From: Himantopus leucocephalus
Taxonomy: Eukaryota; Chordata; Aves; Charadriiformes; Recurvirostridae
Length of the DNA stretch: 64,000 nt
Direction of reading: 5' to 3'
NCBI GenBank assembly: GCA_003993805.1
Contig: RSEF01000004.1
Location: 15,837,125-15,901,124 of the forward strand
The first letter of the stretch is position 1; the number at the start of each line of letters is the position of its first letter. This document shows, piece after piece, positions 45,701 through 60,700 of the stretch. The notes beneath the pieces were generated by a model. It ran no database searches and had not been told where the DNA came from. It worked only from the letters and a program-made list of their open reading frames with translations. The position numbers were made by a program, and so were the translations under genes.

Positions 45701-48700
45701 TCCGTGGCAGGCAAATGCCAGAGTGTCAGGTTTAATGCTTTATTTTTGCTTTATTTTTGGGACATCTGAACAAAAGTAAATGAGATCAGCAATACATAAT
45801 TCTATTTTACAAGCAAAGAACCTTAGAAATGTAAAGTTGGAAGGATCCTCAGAATCACCTAATTCTCCACACTGAGACAGAATCAAATATAAGTTTACCC
45901 ATTCTATCGAGGAATTAGTATATTCACTTTTTGCAGTTTTCAGTGAAGATTTTAGAATCTGCTAGTATTTTTCTGGCTTTCTCAACAGATTATTTTTTTT
46001 TCTTCTGATACCTAACATGATTGCAAATCAAGTTAACTTCTTTCTGTGTTCTGTCTCTAGTGAAGGAGAAAAGGGAGAATAACCTATCATAATTTTCTTC
46101 ACAGCTCATTCTGTTATTTTAAATCTTCCTCAAAGTTCATAATTTACAACCCTTCCATTTTAGTAAGAAACTTCTGGACTTGCTTCAGCTCTTAAAGGGA
46201 GATGCCCTGAACCAGTCACAGCAGTCAAGTTGAAGCCTCATCTGTGCTGAATAAAGCATAATAGAATACAACTCCCCAATAAATATATCGCAAAGAACAA
46301 GAAAAAATCACCCAGCAGACCCTCATGTTGTTAATGTGTTTTGTTATGTAGCGTGTATTTCCTTTCCTTTTTCAGCTGTCACGGTTCTTGCTTGATTTTT
46401 TCTTTTCCTCTTTAAACATAGAACTTCACATCTGATCTGCCATGGCAGAATTTCTTCTAGTTGCTTTCAGATAATTTTGCTGGTTTACCAAGATCATTTT
46501 ACTCTTTTCATGAAGTCCTTGCCGCTTTATGTTCTGTCTCTTTTCTCCCTGTCCCCAAGATCGCAGTCATCTGCAGTCTGCACAGTAATATTTTCTAACC
46601 TGGTTGCCGCATCTTCAGTGAAAACTGTGAATATAATTAAGTTCAAGACAAAGATCATCCTACGTACAACCCATTGGACAGAAGTGAATCAATAATTATC
46701 CTAAGCACTGCTTTTCTAAGAGTTATCATGATCTTGCATTGATCACACCTATGTCTTATCATGATCTTGCATTGATCACACCTATGTCTTATCAGGTGAA
46801 CTTTAATAAAATGAAAGTTTAGTAAGAAAATTTTCAATCATTTTCTTCAGGTGTTCAGTTCATGTGGGATTGCTGTTGTGAATCTGTAAAAAAAACAAAG
46901 ACATCTCCTGGTTCTGGATGCATTCTCGCTCACTGTATGGGTCTGGGGAAGACGTTACAGGTAAGAAACAAAAGTCATCTTGTTTTCTGGTCTGTAGCTT
47001 GCTCTCAAAAGCTGATCCAGCAAAAGCCAATTTTAATGACTTTCAGAACACAGTAAAACTGTTTTCCTAGGCAGTGACTCGCTGAGGGTTGCTGGAGGAG
47101 AACGTTTGGTAAAGAGGGCTTGAGAAAGAAGTTGTGTTTCGTAGTATACACCTGCGAAAGTTCTGATACACGCTCGTGCTTTCTCTGCTTTTAAAATATC
47201 TAAAATTAAATTAGGTAATCCTTGATATTTGTGTGAAAAGGTCATGTTTAATTCTAAGTGATGTGCAGCTCCCTTGTAATTCAGGACAAGAAAATAGAGC
47301 TAGTAGGAGATGGGCTGTTGGAACCTGTGTTTCTAAGACAGTTTAATAATCTTAAGCAGATTGGGGTTTTTACTGTCTTCCTCATTCATGAGTTGCTACT
47401 TAAATTATTTATTTTCCTCAGTGGTTTCTCAATTTATTTGTCGCACTGATAAAGTAGAGGTTTATCAGGGGTTTTTGTTTGGTTTTGTTTTTTATGCCAG
47501 ACTTTTGGTGTCTAAAGTCATGCTTTGTGTTTTAATATAAACAATGTTTTGCTACAATTCAGACTCTTCTGGGTTGAGGGACAGGGGACATTTGTTTCCT
47601 ATTTCAGTAATTGTCCATATGTACATTCATATTTTTGGGTTGTTATGCATCACAAACAGTTAAGACCAGAAACATTCGTTGCCTTGGCAGTTAACTACAG
47701 GGCATACTTTCAACCCCTATTTCACTTCTTTATTTCTTTTCTCTGCCTTTACGATTCTTTGCTTCCTGAGATCTTCAGGTTCAAGCCTTCATTGTCACTT
47801 CAGCGCATGTTCCTTCTCCTTTACACTGCTGAAGACTGCTTTGTAAAAGTCTTTAAAACAGAATATTGTAGCATTTCTTAAAAAAACATTTCCGTATTTT
47901 TTGGTCTGATACAAGTGGCTGTTCTGCCATGTTAAAAGTTGCACAGTGAACAATTTACCATTTCTACTAGTCTTTCAAATCTGAAGCTCAATCCCCATCT
48001 TTAAAATGTTTCTTCTGAAACTGATCACCCAAGCAGTGGCGGTAAAACAATGCAACAAACTCTTTTTGTTGGGCCTCTTACAATCATTGCAGGCCTCGGG
48101 AGAAGTTTATGCCCTTGACCTGCAAGAGGTAAAAGATCAAAAACAGTTTTCTTGAATTACCTGCATTTCAGTATTCACGCTAGGACCTTTTCAGGGTAGT
48201 CGGGAGTGTTGAATTCCTTTTGTGTTTGCTTGTTTCCAAGTATCGATCAGTCTTCATAAATTTTGGGGATTGCGTTTAGCCAGACGTAGCATCTCCACAA
48301 ATCCTATGAGCAAAGAACTGAGGTGAGTTGCCCGTCTTGCTGCTCTGTCTGTTCCCAAGAATTCCTTTAGTAGAAGCCATTTGACAGAAGAACCTTTCCC
48401 TCTGATTCTGGGAAAGAGAAAGGGAAATTTTTGAGAACTCTGAAGAAGAAAGGATGGTAACAACCTTATCTGTGCTTGAAAAGGCCCTTGGAAAAGCAGA
48501 GCCACTTTGGTGTCCCTGTCGTTGGCCTTCATTGACGCTATGTTTCCTCATTTCTGGAGGTGGGAGAGATTCCCAAATCTTTATCAGGAGACCTGGCTAG
48601 TGAAATGAATTGCTGTGAATTTTTTTGATCTCTGGCTCGAGCTGAATCATTATAAATCCAACTTGCAGCTTCTGCAGACATCGGAATTGGTTAGAACTGA

Positions 48701-51700
48701 TTTCAGCTCGGGGTCTTCCTGTGCCAGGGGCTGTTCTTAGTGATAAGGTCATTTGACAGGAGGTCTGCTTAGTGCACTGGTGACTTTGTGATCAGCAAGC
48801 TTAGATCACGTTAGCAGCCAGCACTCACGCAACACTTCATTCTAAATCCTTTCTTCACAAGCTCCAAATATGGATGCACTTTACTCATTCCCTGGAGTGC
48901 AGTCTCTTTAGCGTGGTGATGATGGTTCTCAAAGAGGTTATTTTCTTCCTACAGTGAGGATGGGATCCTCAAAGCGTCTGTGAGGAAATGCCATTTCACC
49001 ATCCTCTTCCATCTTGGTCAGTTGTGGTAGAAGCTTCCCCATTGGATTGGGAAGCCCTATCACCTGGCCTGAAGGCTCAAGATCTGTTCATGCGTAGAGA
49101 GGTCAGTATCTCAACGTCCTGGAATTCCAAGCTCTCTGAAAGATGTCTCAACATTTTTGTGCCGTAGCTAGATTCATAGTCTGCCAGTGACAAGAGCCAG
49201 CTTTACGACCTTGTTAGTCACTTAGCAAAGAAGATGCTGTAAGGTCCCGTTGACAAGAGGTTGGTCTTTGACACCTGTATGTTTGGAATGAGGTGTCTCC
49301 GTAGTTTTTAACTCTGTAGTGCTCACATCTGCCTTGCTAGTTGGTGTTTGGTGTAGTCGGCACACCTGTACCGATACATACAGACAGAGAGCAGACTTGC
49401 CTTGGCTTGAAGTCTTTCATTAGTATTTTTAGAGACTTGAAATGTGCTCCAAGAGAAGATCNNNNNNNNNNNNNNNNNNNNNNNNNNNNNNNNNNNNNNN
49501 NNNNNNNNNNNNNNNNNNNNNNNNNNNNNNNNNNNNNNNNNNNNNNNNNNNNNNNNNNNNNACTGTGATCATTCACTGTGTGTACTGTGTAGGTAAAGCA
49601 AGCTGCAGTCCTGGTTGGTTGTGGTGCACAGCATCTGGACAGTATGTTTTTAAGAAGTCCAGCTGCAGTGTGTATAGCTTTGCTTTTGTTTATGGAAGTT
49701 GGGGTGGCACAATATTTTGACAATCTACAATCCTGTAGAAGAGGACTTTCATACATACTTTGAAAATCACCTTTGAAGAGTATGTTTTTTACACGCGTAA
49801 GTCTAGCTTAGGTGTTATGGTTCTTCAGGAGCTAATTACACCTTTTGCTGGAGATTTGCAATGTTTTGCAGAACTGTTGTGCTTTAATGTAGCAGTGCAG
49901 TCTAGGTGACTTTGTACGCTTCTGCTTAATGTACTATAGTTTGATGAAATATTTCACAGCATAAGGTATTTTTGTACATGATCCACATGTGTTCATGACA
50001 TGCATTTTAGCTGTAAATTCTTGATAATCAAAGAAAGCCATAGTTACAAGTATTTATCAAGTATTTTTATGGCCAGTGTTTGTAGCTTAGGTAGTTGGTT
50101 TTTGCCTTATGTGGTCATTTGCCAGTCCTTCTACTGTACTCTGTAATGCCGTTTGTGATTTTGCTCTTAAAAGAGCTAAATCGGCGATAAGTTTTAGCAG
50201 ACTTTGCAAACTGCAAAGAGGAATGTGGGTAAAGGATCAGGGAAATAAGGCAATTAGGGACTTGCTGCCTGTCCAGGACATAGGACTTTTGTGATTAGTC
50301 TTAATGGGTACTTTTTGCATCTGAACATGAGATGCTTTTGTCCTGATCGCAAAACCACTATAATTCATTTCGTATTGCAGCATCTAAAAGCAGTTTGTTG
50401 CCCAGTGCTCCCAGCATAGTCATGCAGTTTGAAGTTACTTTGAACAATGTATTCAATCAGAGTTGCCAGATACCAAGATTTGATATGAAAAGAACTTTCT
50501 GGATGTTGTACGGTTATGTGGATTAGAGTGCAGTCTTCAGCATTAGAAGTCTAGTGTGAGAGCCGGAGCTGCCATGGGATCGCTGACTCTTCAGCTCCCA
50601 GGCTTTTACAGGTTACCTCTAGTTACCTCTAGTCCTATAGTTATTTGCTACAGCTCAAAACCAGGCAGCCCAGTAGAAACACTGAGTGACATCGAAAGAT
50701 TTAAATTTTTTTCCCCAGGCCTCAAGGAGGGGTTACCATCTGCAACACAGAGCCAGTCTGGCTACAGGGGGAATACTTGGAAAGCATTTCAATAACCTGC
50801 TTCAGAGTTCTGTGGAGAGAATTTGCCAGTCCATTGAAAAAATGTGGATAACATAGGTTTAAGACTGAAGTTCACTTTCAAGAAATTTGATACATTTATG
50901 AAGTCCAAAGAGGTGAACTTATTTAATGTTTGGGGCGCGTACTGGGAGAAGACTTAAAAATGATCTGATAGAAATTCTTAGTTTATGAAAAGGTTTGGTG
51001 AAATGTAAAGGGAAGGTTCCTTATGTATGAAATTGTTCAGCTCTCTGTTGCAATTCAACACTGCGTGGATATCTCAGTATGTGAAGGACATATGTAGCCC
51101 GTAACAGAGTAATAAGTGTGTGACTTCAAAATACGTGTGTATTAAACTTTAAGCAGAGAGTTGTTTAACAAACAGAAAAAGAATGTTTGAACAAGACTTT
51201 TGTTGGTAAGTTCTATATGTGAATATATACTTGTATCTTTCTTTCCTCGTGTTTAATATTCAGTGGTTTATTTGGCATTTTTTGTCTGTTTTTTCCTCTT
51301 GCAGGTAGTAAGTTTTCTTCACACAGTCTTGCTGTGTGACAAGCTGGATTTTCGGACGGCTCTGGTAGTGTGTCCGCTGAACACTGCCTTGAACTGGTTG
51401 AATGAGTTTGAAAAATGGCAAGAAGGTTTAGAAGATGATGAAAGACTAGAGGTATAAGGCTTTAAAAGACTTCTTAAGAATGAAATAACTGAATGGTTTA
51501 CATAATTGGGAAGCTCCACCACTCAAAATATAGGCTAAGGAATGCGCTTTTAAGTATGTGAAAAATCTACTTGTATTAATACACCTTAGGTATTTGAAAG
51601 TTACACCGGTATTTCGCTATTTTAAATGAAATTCAGGCATATTTTTCCCCCTTTGAAAGGTCTGTGAACTAGCAACTGTGAAACGCCCTCAGGAGAGAAG

Positions 51701-54700
51701 CTATATGCTCCAGCGTTGGCAAGATGAAGGAGGTGTGATGATAATAGGCTATGAGATGTATCGTAATCTTGCACAAGGCAGGAACGTGAAGAGTAGAAAA
51801 CTTAAAGAAATATTTAATAAAGCTTTAGTTGATCCAGGTAAGTGAAAATTAATACAAGTATGCATTATATATATCGTACTTTCTGGTTTATTATTATGAG
51901 CTAAGTAATCTTGCAAATGGAATCTGTTGGGTAAATAATTTTAAACAATAATGTTAGTAAGATTTATCACATTTTCTTTGGCTTTTTCTGTTAGAGAAAT
52001 GGTTGTTCAGAAACTGTCCCATCTGCTTTTGTAAATAGACTTCTATAACAGTCTTTCCTATTAGATCGAATACAGAAATGACTGCAGGAATATGTACTTG
52101 AAACTTTTCCTAATAGGTATCTTTTCCGCTAGCATTGCTTTCTTTGCAAGGTAATTTGAAGTGACTCTGTTGGGAACTTAGTTATTTTAATCTGCTAATT
52201 TGTTATAACCACGAGCTCAGTGATCCTTGATAGAAATCTACTGTGAAGGGAGGAAATACACATGAAAAATAGTAGAGAATGTACCTGAGAAGTGTGAACA
52301 AACAAGTGTTAATTAGGTGCTAATAAATTGATTGCAGACAAAGCCCTTAAATAATTCATTTTTTCAGTCTAAGAAACGGATGTCTGGTTTAAGCTTAGCT
52401 GAACTGAGCAAACTTATGTAGGTACTTGAAAATATTCCAAGTTGATATAACCACTCTATCAGCTGATCACTGATAGAAATAAAAATTTTAAGATTAGTAA
52501 GTTTCACCGAAATAGCAAATTTTTCCTACAAATTCTGAACTGACAACTGGTATCTGGAAAAAACTCATGGTTATGCAGCATGCAGTACGTTTTAAAGATT
52601 GTTTTTAACAGGTAACTTTGATATTTCTCTTTGAGTTGAGAATGCTGAAAGGGCAGGTAGGGTAAATGGTTTCTTTGATTCTGGAGCTAGGTTGTCTTGG
52701 CCTTAATTATTTGGCTGGACTTTAGGTTTCTTGACAGAGTGTGGTTGATTTTTGTTTGTTTGTTGGGGTTTGTTTTTCCCTCTTTCTGATTGATTGGTCT
52801 GGTTGATAATTGGACTTGGTGAGCTTGATTTTGTGAAGTTTCAAATAATAGTAGGGCTGTGAATTTTGTTCTAACAGACAAAGTGATCCTTCTAATGGGA
52901 AAAAATAACTTCGTGATTATTGGCATTGGCCAGTTGGAATTGGCATCTCCAGCTCTGCAGAAGGCTTGTTTGAGCAGCTAAAACATTAATTAATTTTCTG
53001 CCAGTTTGACTCACTAAATCACATAATTGCTGTGGAGTCAGGGAAACTCCAGTACAGTAACTTATGAACTATTTTTGTGATCGTGTTGAATCCACACATG
53101 TTATTTAAAAAATGAAGAAAATGGACTTTTTGCCAGTGGATTTTCTGACTCCTTCTATTAATGCTGCAGTTACTAAAAACAATTTTAAGAAAAGGGAGGG
53201 GTGGGGAACGCTGTGCTGCTACTCTTATTCTGTATGTGATTCGTTCAGGATATTGCATTTGTTGAGAATGTTGCCAGGGAAGTCAAAGCTAGAGAAAAAA
53301 AGGTGCAAACTGCTGTCTTGAAGGTAGTGGTGACGGGACAGCAGCCTGACAGAACAGTAGCTTTGCATTCAGTTGGTCATGTTCTGGTGCAATAATGAAA
53401 TGAAATTGTATACGCTTATGGTGATTGATTTTTGTGCGTTTTTTTCCTTGTGGAAAGCGTAAGGGAGGCTAAACATAAGGGTTGTTACCTTGTGTCTTTA
53501 TAGTAATATTGTCCCTTCCTTCATGGGTTTGTATTTATGTAACTTCAAAAATGTTGGACTTTGGAGTGAGGTGGCGTGTTGGGCGTGCAGTTTTATGGAG
53601 GAGACACGTCACTTGTGTAACCTTCCCTGTCCTGTCTCTTGTTTTTTACATTCTGCTTATAGGTGTGGTTGTGTTCTACTTCCAAACCTCTTCAGACAGC
53701 TTAGGACAACATGATAGAGCAGTGTTTGTGGTTAGTTTATTGACTTTGGTAGATCTAATCAAGCTCAGAAACTGCAGCACATCGAGCCTTGTAGGTTTTG
53801 AATAATTTCATATGAACATGGAACCCCCTGTTTTATTCTCTTCTTGGACTAGTCGCTTGGTAGGATGGAATCAAACCATTAGGGAAACTAACCTTGAAAT
53901 AACTCCGTCATCATTTTTATGCTGCTTCAAATCTTTCTCTATTTTAACTAATTACAAAAAGACAGAAGTCTTCATCTGTTGTTGCCTGTTAGTTCTTGGA
54001 GACATTTGGATCGGCTAAATTGATGAGAAGTATCTTGCAACGACCATGATTTGTTTCTTGCTGTCTTTGTGAATCACAGCATTGGCAATATAGCAGGCTG
54101 CCAGTAAATGAGTTATGAAGCTATGTGCTGGCTTACTGCTGTGACTGTAAATAGGAAAACCTTTGCCTCTGGGAGCATTTTTAATTTAAAAAGTTGCAAA
54201 TTTGGTATTTGAGCGATAATTTAATGATACGTGTCTGATTAAAATGAATACTGCTGGGGTAGACATATTCTATAGTAGAAGCTTGTATTGCGCTGTATAG
54301 TACAGAAGAGGGGACCAGAGAGGGAAGGTTTAGCCAAAGTTTATGGGTGGAGAAGTAGTGTGAGAAGTGATTTCATTAATTAACTAGCTCTGCTATGTGA
54401 AATAATAGCAGGCTTATAGATGCATGCAGAGCAACAAATGGTTTCCCATAATACTTTGTGCAATTGATGAAATGCTGTTTGGTTTATTGATAGCTGTTGT
54501 GCTTTGCTTGCAGCATTTCAATAACTTTGTGGTTTTTTACTTGTTGTTACTAATAAAAATTCCATTACTGTTTAACTTGGAAACTGCTCTTTAATTGGCA
54601 GTTGTATGAAGCAGACTTAAGTTCTTGTCGACTTCGGAGGAGAACAACTGTGTGTATATCTATATATCTATCGCCGAGTATGTTTAATGTATATCAATAT

Positions 54701-57700
54701 ATTAATGTGCAAGTACAGCAAGAAGGATAAGAAGATGAAGACTACGATCTTTGAGGAAAGATTGAAGGAGTAAGGCTTTTTAGCGTAGAAAAAAGACAAT
54801 TAAACTGAGAAATTTCCACCGTGTAAGAGCTGGTTACTGAAAGGACTGTTATCGGTTGTTTTTTGCATCAGTTGGAGAAAGGAAAGGGCAGAATTTATTT
54901 TGATTACTAGCAGAGATCATTTAAATTAGGTATTATGCACAGTGTTTTAGAAAAAGAGGTCATGGAGTTTCCTACTTCTATCAGGGAGGATACATGCCTT
55001 TCTCATAACTCTTATCTCAGATGAAGAAAATGGATTCAGTGATCCCTTGAGGTCTCTTTAAGTTTTACATTCCTTTATAATATTTTGAGAAATGTTCTGT
55101 CCATAACGAATTACATTCATGTTTTTTAAGAACAAGGAAAAAACCCACAAATTTATGAAAATCCCTGCCACTGAATTGTAGCCAAGATGTTAGTTCAAGA
55201 TATCAATGCTCTGTGCCTGCCAAACAAACCACAAGTAATTTTACTAAGATAGTTTTCTCATATTTTTACTATCATTCACTTACTCTAAACAACAGCTATT
55301 GAGGAGGGTTTTTTGGTTTGTTTTTTTTTTNTTTTTTAACTAACAACTTCATGTTAACGAGTCACAGTCTTTACTGAAACTCATTTCTGGAGTATTTGCA
55401 CAGTTTTGATTGCTATCTGTCATTAAGACTTCATTATCCTCCTCCTCTCATGTACTGGGTGGACAGCTTGCTTTCAAGATCCTTACTCTTCAGGAAATAC
55501 TAGCGTGAGGACTAGAGAAAGGGTCCGTCACCATTAGGAGGTGTTTGCCTAAAATTAAAGGAAGGCTTTGTGTGTAGCCACTCAGTGTTTTGCATGCTGT
55601 CAAAACTGGGGAAGGTACAAAAGTCATCAAATAATACGGAGAAATGTTTCTGTGGCAGGTGTGAAAATTCAGAAATAAGTAGGCTTGGACAAGTCTCAAT
55701 GTGTTTGGAATTTGTACGAGGATTTCCATAACTGTCTTCTAGACTTGGTTAAATTGGCTTTTTTTTTTCCTGCTTGGAAAAAATATCTTCTTGATTCTTT
55801 TCTGTTAGCATGTGAGATTCAGATCACTTTTTGACACTTAAAATGGCATGATTAAGATGGCACTGACATTAAATCACACGAGTGGTCAAAGGTGTAATTT
55901 ATTCTTTGTTGTTGATCGCTGTCCTAGAGTTAATTTTCTTCTTTACAAGGCAGCTTAAAGTTAGTCTGAGAAAAACTGTTCTCAGTAAGTTATAAAAGAT
56001 GAGATTGTCCATGCTGATAAGTACTCCTTTGCCACCCCAAATATCAGCCTTTTTAGAGCTGAATAGATGAACCTGGCTGATGGCTTTGTATAGCATTTTT
56101 AAAGGAGCATAAACTTAACTTCGGCTGACTGCGTGGTTGATAGTCGTGGAACTGAGGTCAGGTTTGCATCTGGTAAAACATTCATTCTAAGTTACTGGTT
56201 GGATCCTAGAATATCTTTTACTTCTCCTTTGAAGGAAAGAGCTTCCAGAGATTGCTCCAAATCTGAAAACTGTTAGGGTGTGTAAGTTTGTTCTGCCAAG
56301 TTTGATATTATTTATCTTAAACCCCAAATTGTAGCACTTAATAATTCTATTAGAGTTGCTTTGCATACCGTGGAGCTGTATTGTGTGGTTTTGACATTCC
56401 TTGTGCAACTCACCTAAAATAGCAGCCTAAAATTCTCCATTTTATCTTCTGGAAGAAAGCTGAGGGCGCTTCTCTGATGACTTCCAGCTACAAGGTGGCA
56501 ATTTGCTTGTCTGTAATTCAGATCAGATTTGATTGTGTCTTATCTTAGATAAGACTTGTGACTGCACTGTTTACCCCTATTGATACTGACCTGTTGCCTT
56601 AATGATAAATTACTGGTTATCTGATTTTTGGTTTTCTTTAGAGTTGACTGCGCACCAGTAGATGGCAGCCTAAGCTGGATTTAAGGAACAGTTTTATGAA
56701 GTTTTGACAGGGTGAATGGATACATAGACATGGACACAGGACCTGCACGGATAGATAATTTTTATAGGAATATATATTGCAAAGCTGTATTTAATGCTTC
56801 CCATGAAGACTTTACAAGCAACAGCCTGTAGTTTACCAGAATGGCTACTGGGAATGCTTGTGGAAAAGCTGAGTGAGAACCTTAATGGTGCTAAAAAAAA
56901 ACACCACAAAACACACATGTGCACACACACAAACACAAAATTTAAAAATAGCTTAATAACATGAGTAGAAATTTTGGATTCTTTAGGCTGCCAGTTTCTT
57001 TGTGGTTATAAAAGATGGGAGAGATCTAATGTTCTTTCTTTCTAGGCCCCGACTTTGTTGTTTGTGATGAAGGGCACATACTGAAAAACGAAGCATCTGC
57101 TGTTTCTAAGGCAATGAATTCTATTCGATCTAGGAGAAGAATAATCCTTACAGGAACACCACTGCAAAATAATCTTATAGAATGTGAGTAGTCCTCTGGT
57201 TTAAGAACTGTTTATTGCCTTGAATATATTTTTGCCTTTCAGCAGTATACAGATTTAATTTGATTAGAAGAAAAGAATGTGATATGAAGCTGTTTCCTAG
57301 GTTTCTGTATGTAAAAAAAACTCTACCAATCTGGTTTTGCATTTTGCATTTTAAATCATTGTCTCAAGATGTGGCTCCGTGATGGTTTAAGCCAAACTAA
57401 AATGATGCTGTGGGGAATCTGGCCTCTCCTCCATCCCTTTCCCATGGTGTGGCCTTACGTACCTCTGATTCCTCAGGGAGCCTGCATGAGGAGTATCAGA
57501 AAATTAACAATGCAGAAGTGAAGACCTTTCTGACAGTTTAGTTCCTTGACCCGGCTAGCCAAAGGATCAGATGAGTCTCAGCACGTCAAAAGGGGAAGGG
57601 AGAGAATGTTCAGAGGGGAAATGGGTGGACCAGGTCTTGCAGCAGCATCAATTTAAATTGGTTTAACCCATTGCAGAGCAGTGTTCTTAGTCAACTTACT

Positions 57701-60700
57701 GAACAGTGATTTACGGTGATGTCTTGGGAATTTCATTCTAAACTAGCTTGTAACATTTGCTCCTGTTTGTTAATATGCTGTAATGTTTTTTCCTATAGGT
57801 ATGTATGCTTTTGAATCTATTTAAAAATCTCTGCAAATATGGTTTTGTTATGTAATTGCTTTGGTGTACAGCAGCTTTCAAACTTTGGGTAAGAAACACA
57901 ATGAGGTAGTTTTAAAGCTGACATTAAATTTAGAAGTTACCTCTGTGCCTAGAGTATGTGTCAATTTAAGATTCTCTTTCTCGAAAATATGGGGTGGTTT
58001 GGGTTTTTCAGCTCAACAGAAAGCTCATAGTTTTAGGTACGACACATTTATTTTCTGTTAGAATTAATGCCAGTACTGTACTTTCCATTTTGAACAACTC
58101 AAGTCTGATCTTTTTGTCCTAGATCACTGCATGGTTAACTTTATTAAGGAGAATTTGCTCGGTTCAATTAAAGAATTCCGAAATCGATTTATAAATCCAA
58201 TTCAGAACGGTCAGTGTGCAGACTCTACTCTGGTAGATGTCAGAGTAATGAAGAAGCGCGCACATATTCTCTATGAGATGTTAGCTGGATGCGTTCAGGT
58301 AAGAACAGTTCCACTACAACAAATTCCTTGAATTAGCTGTAGGGAGGGGGAGGAATTATTTCATCTTGTTCTGATAAAAGCACTCAATGGCCTATAAATT
58401 TGCTATTTGAGAGGTCCATTGAATCCAGCTATTACTTTTTGACTTAAATATTTTCACTAATCTCTTGTTGTGGTTTAACCCCAGCTGGCAACTAAGCCCC
58501 ACACGGCCACCCATTCCCCCTTTCCTCCCCAGCAGGATGGAGGGAAGAGAACTGGAAGGGTAAAAGTGAGAAAACTCGTGGGTTGATAGAAGAACAGTAT
58601 AATAATTGGAATATAATAATAATAATGATGGTTATGATAAGGAAAATAACAGAGAGAAATAAAACCCAAGAAAGACAAGTGGTGCAAATGAAAACAGTTG
58701 CTCACCATCAGGTCAGCTGTCCCGGCTGTGTCCCCTCCCGACTCCTTGTTACCCCCCCAGCCCACTCGCTGGTGGGGCGGTGTGAGGAGCAGAAAAGGCC
58801 TTGACTCTGTGTAAGCGCCGCTCAGCAATAAGGAAAACATCCCTGTGTTGTCAACACCGTTTCCAGCACAAATGCAAAACGTAGCCCCATACCAGCTACT
58901 GTGGAGAAAATTAACTCTGCTCCAGCCAAAGCCAGCACGTCTCTGCATTATTTATTGTGACTAGAAAAAGTTACAAAAATATCATAGCTCTTACCTGAAT
59001 GCCAGTACGTCCTAAGCAGGACATACACATATATTAGAGAATACGGCTGTTTTCCTGCTAGGAGACTAGGAAATTATATGGTAGAGTAGGATGTCAGTTG
59101 CTTTGAAATACTCCCTTTTAATTCCATATACATGTGTAAAGAATACACATTTTAAAAACTGCACTGAGAGTTGGTGATCCATAGTTTGTCACTTGGTTCT
59201 GAATTTCCTGTTTTTTCTGATTTGTGAGAATCAGAACAATGATGAAGAGGAGAAAAGGAAGATTAATTGGGTCCAAAAGGGTGAAGAACTTGTTACCTTA
59301 AAGACCTTAGATGAACAAACCAAAACAAAACTGCTTAGATTTCCATAGCGAGGGCTGGATTCCTTGTTCTTCAGTTAACCTGCTGTGGTATTGTACCTAG
59401 TGTGCTGTCAGAAGGATGTTACTGCTCTTCTGCTCTATAAAACCCGGGCACCGGCAGCCTGATGGAAGGTGTCACACTCTGTAGGCACTGAGTGCCTCTT
59501 CCAGGTTGTGTGTTTGTTGGTAGTTGATTAAATAGTCCAAGTGGGCATGAGCTGGATGAAATGGTCATAGTGGGATAGTCCCACAAGCAGATAAATTTTT
59601 CTCCTTGAAAGAAATAAAGGGGCATTTTTTTAAAATGCATAAATAATTTGTCTCTGTTCAACTAATGAAGCACCATCACTGCCTCCGTGTGTGTATAAGG
59701 CTGGTAGAGGACCTCCTATCACAAAATTGTGATCTTGGAAATATGAATACTAGTGAAAAGATAGAGTACATAATTCTGTGCATCTATACAGCAGTACAGG
59801 AACACAAACTGAAAGGCAGAAAGAACAGGAACATAAATAGCAAGTAAATCTGACATGCCTGAGATGCTGGGCACCCCGTGTTTGTGCAGCATCGGATGGA
59901 GCCCAGATGAATTTTCTCACAGCGCGCTGCAGGGACCAGATCCTGGCTGTAGAGAGCAGCTCTCGCTTTTGGTCGTTCCAGCTACTGCATAATTTCCTTA
60001 GAAGAAGACAACTCTGTTCCTGAAGGACATTCTCATGAGAGCCTCTGCTGCACTTCTAGATAACAGCAAGGCCGTGCAGGTGGCGTAATTGGTGGTACCA
60101 GGCGGGAGCTGCCTGCAGGCTCCTCCGGTGCCGTGAGCTGGCTGAGCTTATCCTGCAGGCAGGGAGTTTGTGCAGCACAGCGCAGGCACATTAGCTCTGA
60201 TGAAGGGCACTTAACGCCTAAACCTGCAACGGTCTCTCGGACAGGATCAATGCAGCGTTCACCATTTAGGTGCAGAGAAGTAGACTAGCGTAAGAGTCAA
60301 AAAAAAGGAAAATGGAAGTGAATTTTGCATTGCCCCAAGCAAGTATTTGGAAACTATGTACTCTAAAACAGAAAAGAGTTAACCTGAGTGTGAGCGAGGT
60401 CATCAGTGATACAAACATTGATATTAGCTGCTTGGCTTACCCATGCTTTCACAAAAAAAGGTTTTAGTATTTAAACAAAACCCCACAAAAGTAGTTACCA
60501 GAGCAGCTACTGAAGTTGCAGTCAACTTTGCAAGGAGTTGGAACTGGCACAAGGGGTTAACAGGTCATATACTTTTGACTAGACAACCCAGTTTGGGAGG
60601 TAAGATGGGCTTTTGCAGACAGTGCCTGTAATTGGAGTGTATTTAGTGGGCTGTGTTTTTCCCTTTGTGGTTGGAAAGCATCTGAATCCTTGTAATTCAT

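Larger units (their letters stand above)
45619..46850 (+). other. ATRX intron 16
   Basis: Contains a CR1-like remnant near 45,825 and a 33-bp tandem duplication at 46,723-46,788 close to the exon 17 acceptor. Confidence 0.6.
46961..51304 (+). other. ATRX intron 17
   Basis: 4.3 kb with a 100-N gap (49,462-49,561). The segment 48,276-49,460 is GC-richer, with coding-like frames on the minus strand. An 11-bp tandem (TTACCTCTAG) lies near 50,612. The 118-codon + strand frame at 47,525 has no recognised similarity. Confidence 0.6.

Noticed and set aside
47525..47881. 118-codon + strand frame in ATRX intron 17
   Set aside because: Phe/Tyr-rich product of T-rich intron DNA, no similarity to ATRX or any family I know.
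58475..58948. 157-codon open frame on the minus strand
   Set aside because: It lies inside the solo LTR and reflects LTR sequence, not a gene.
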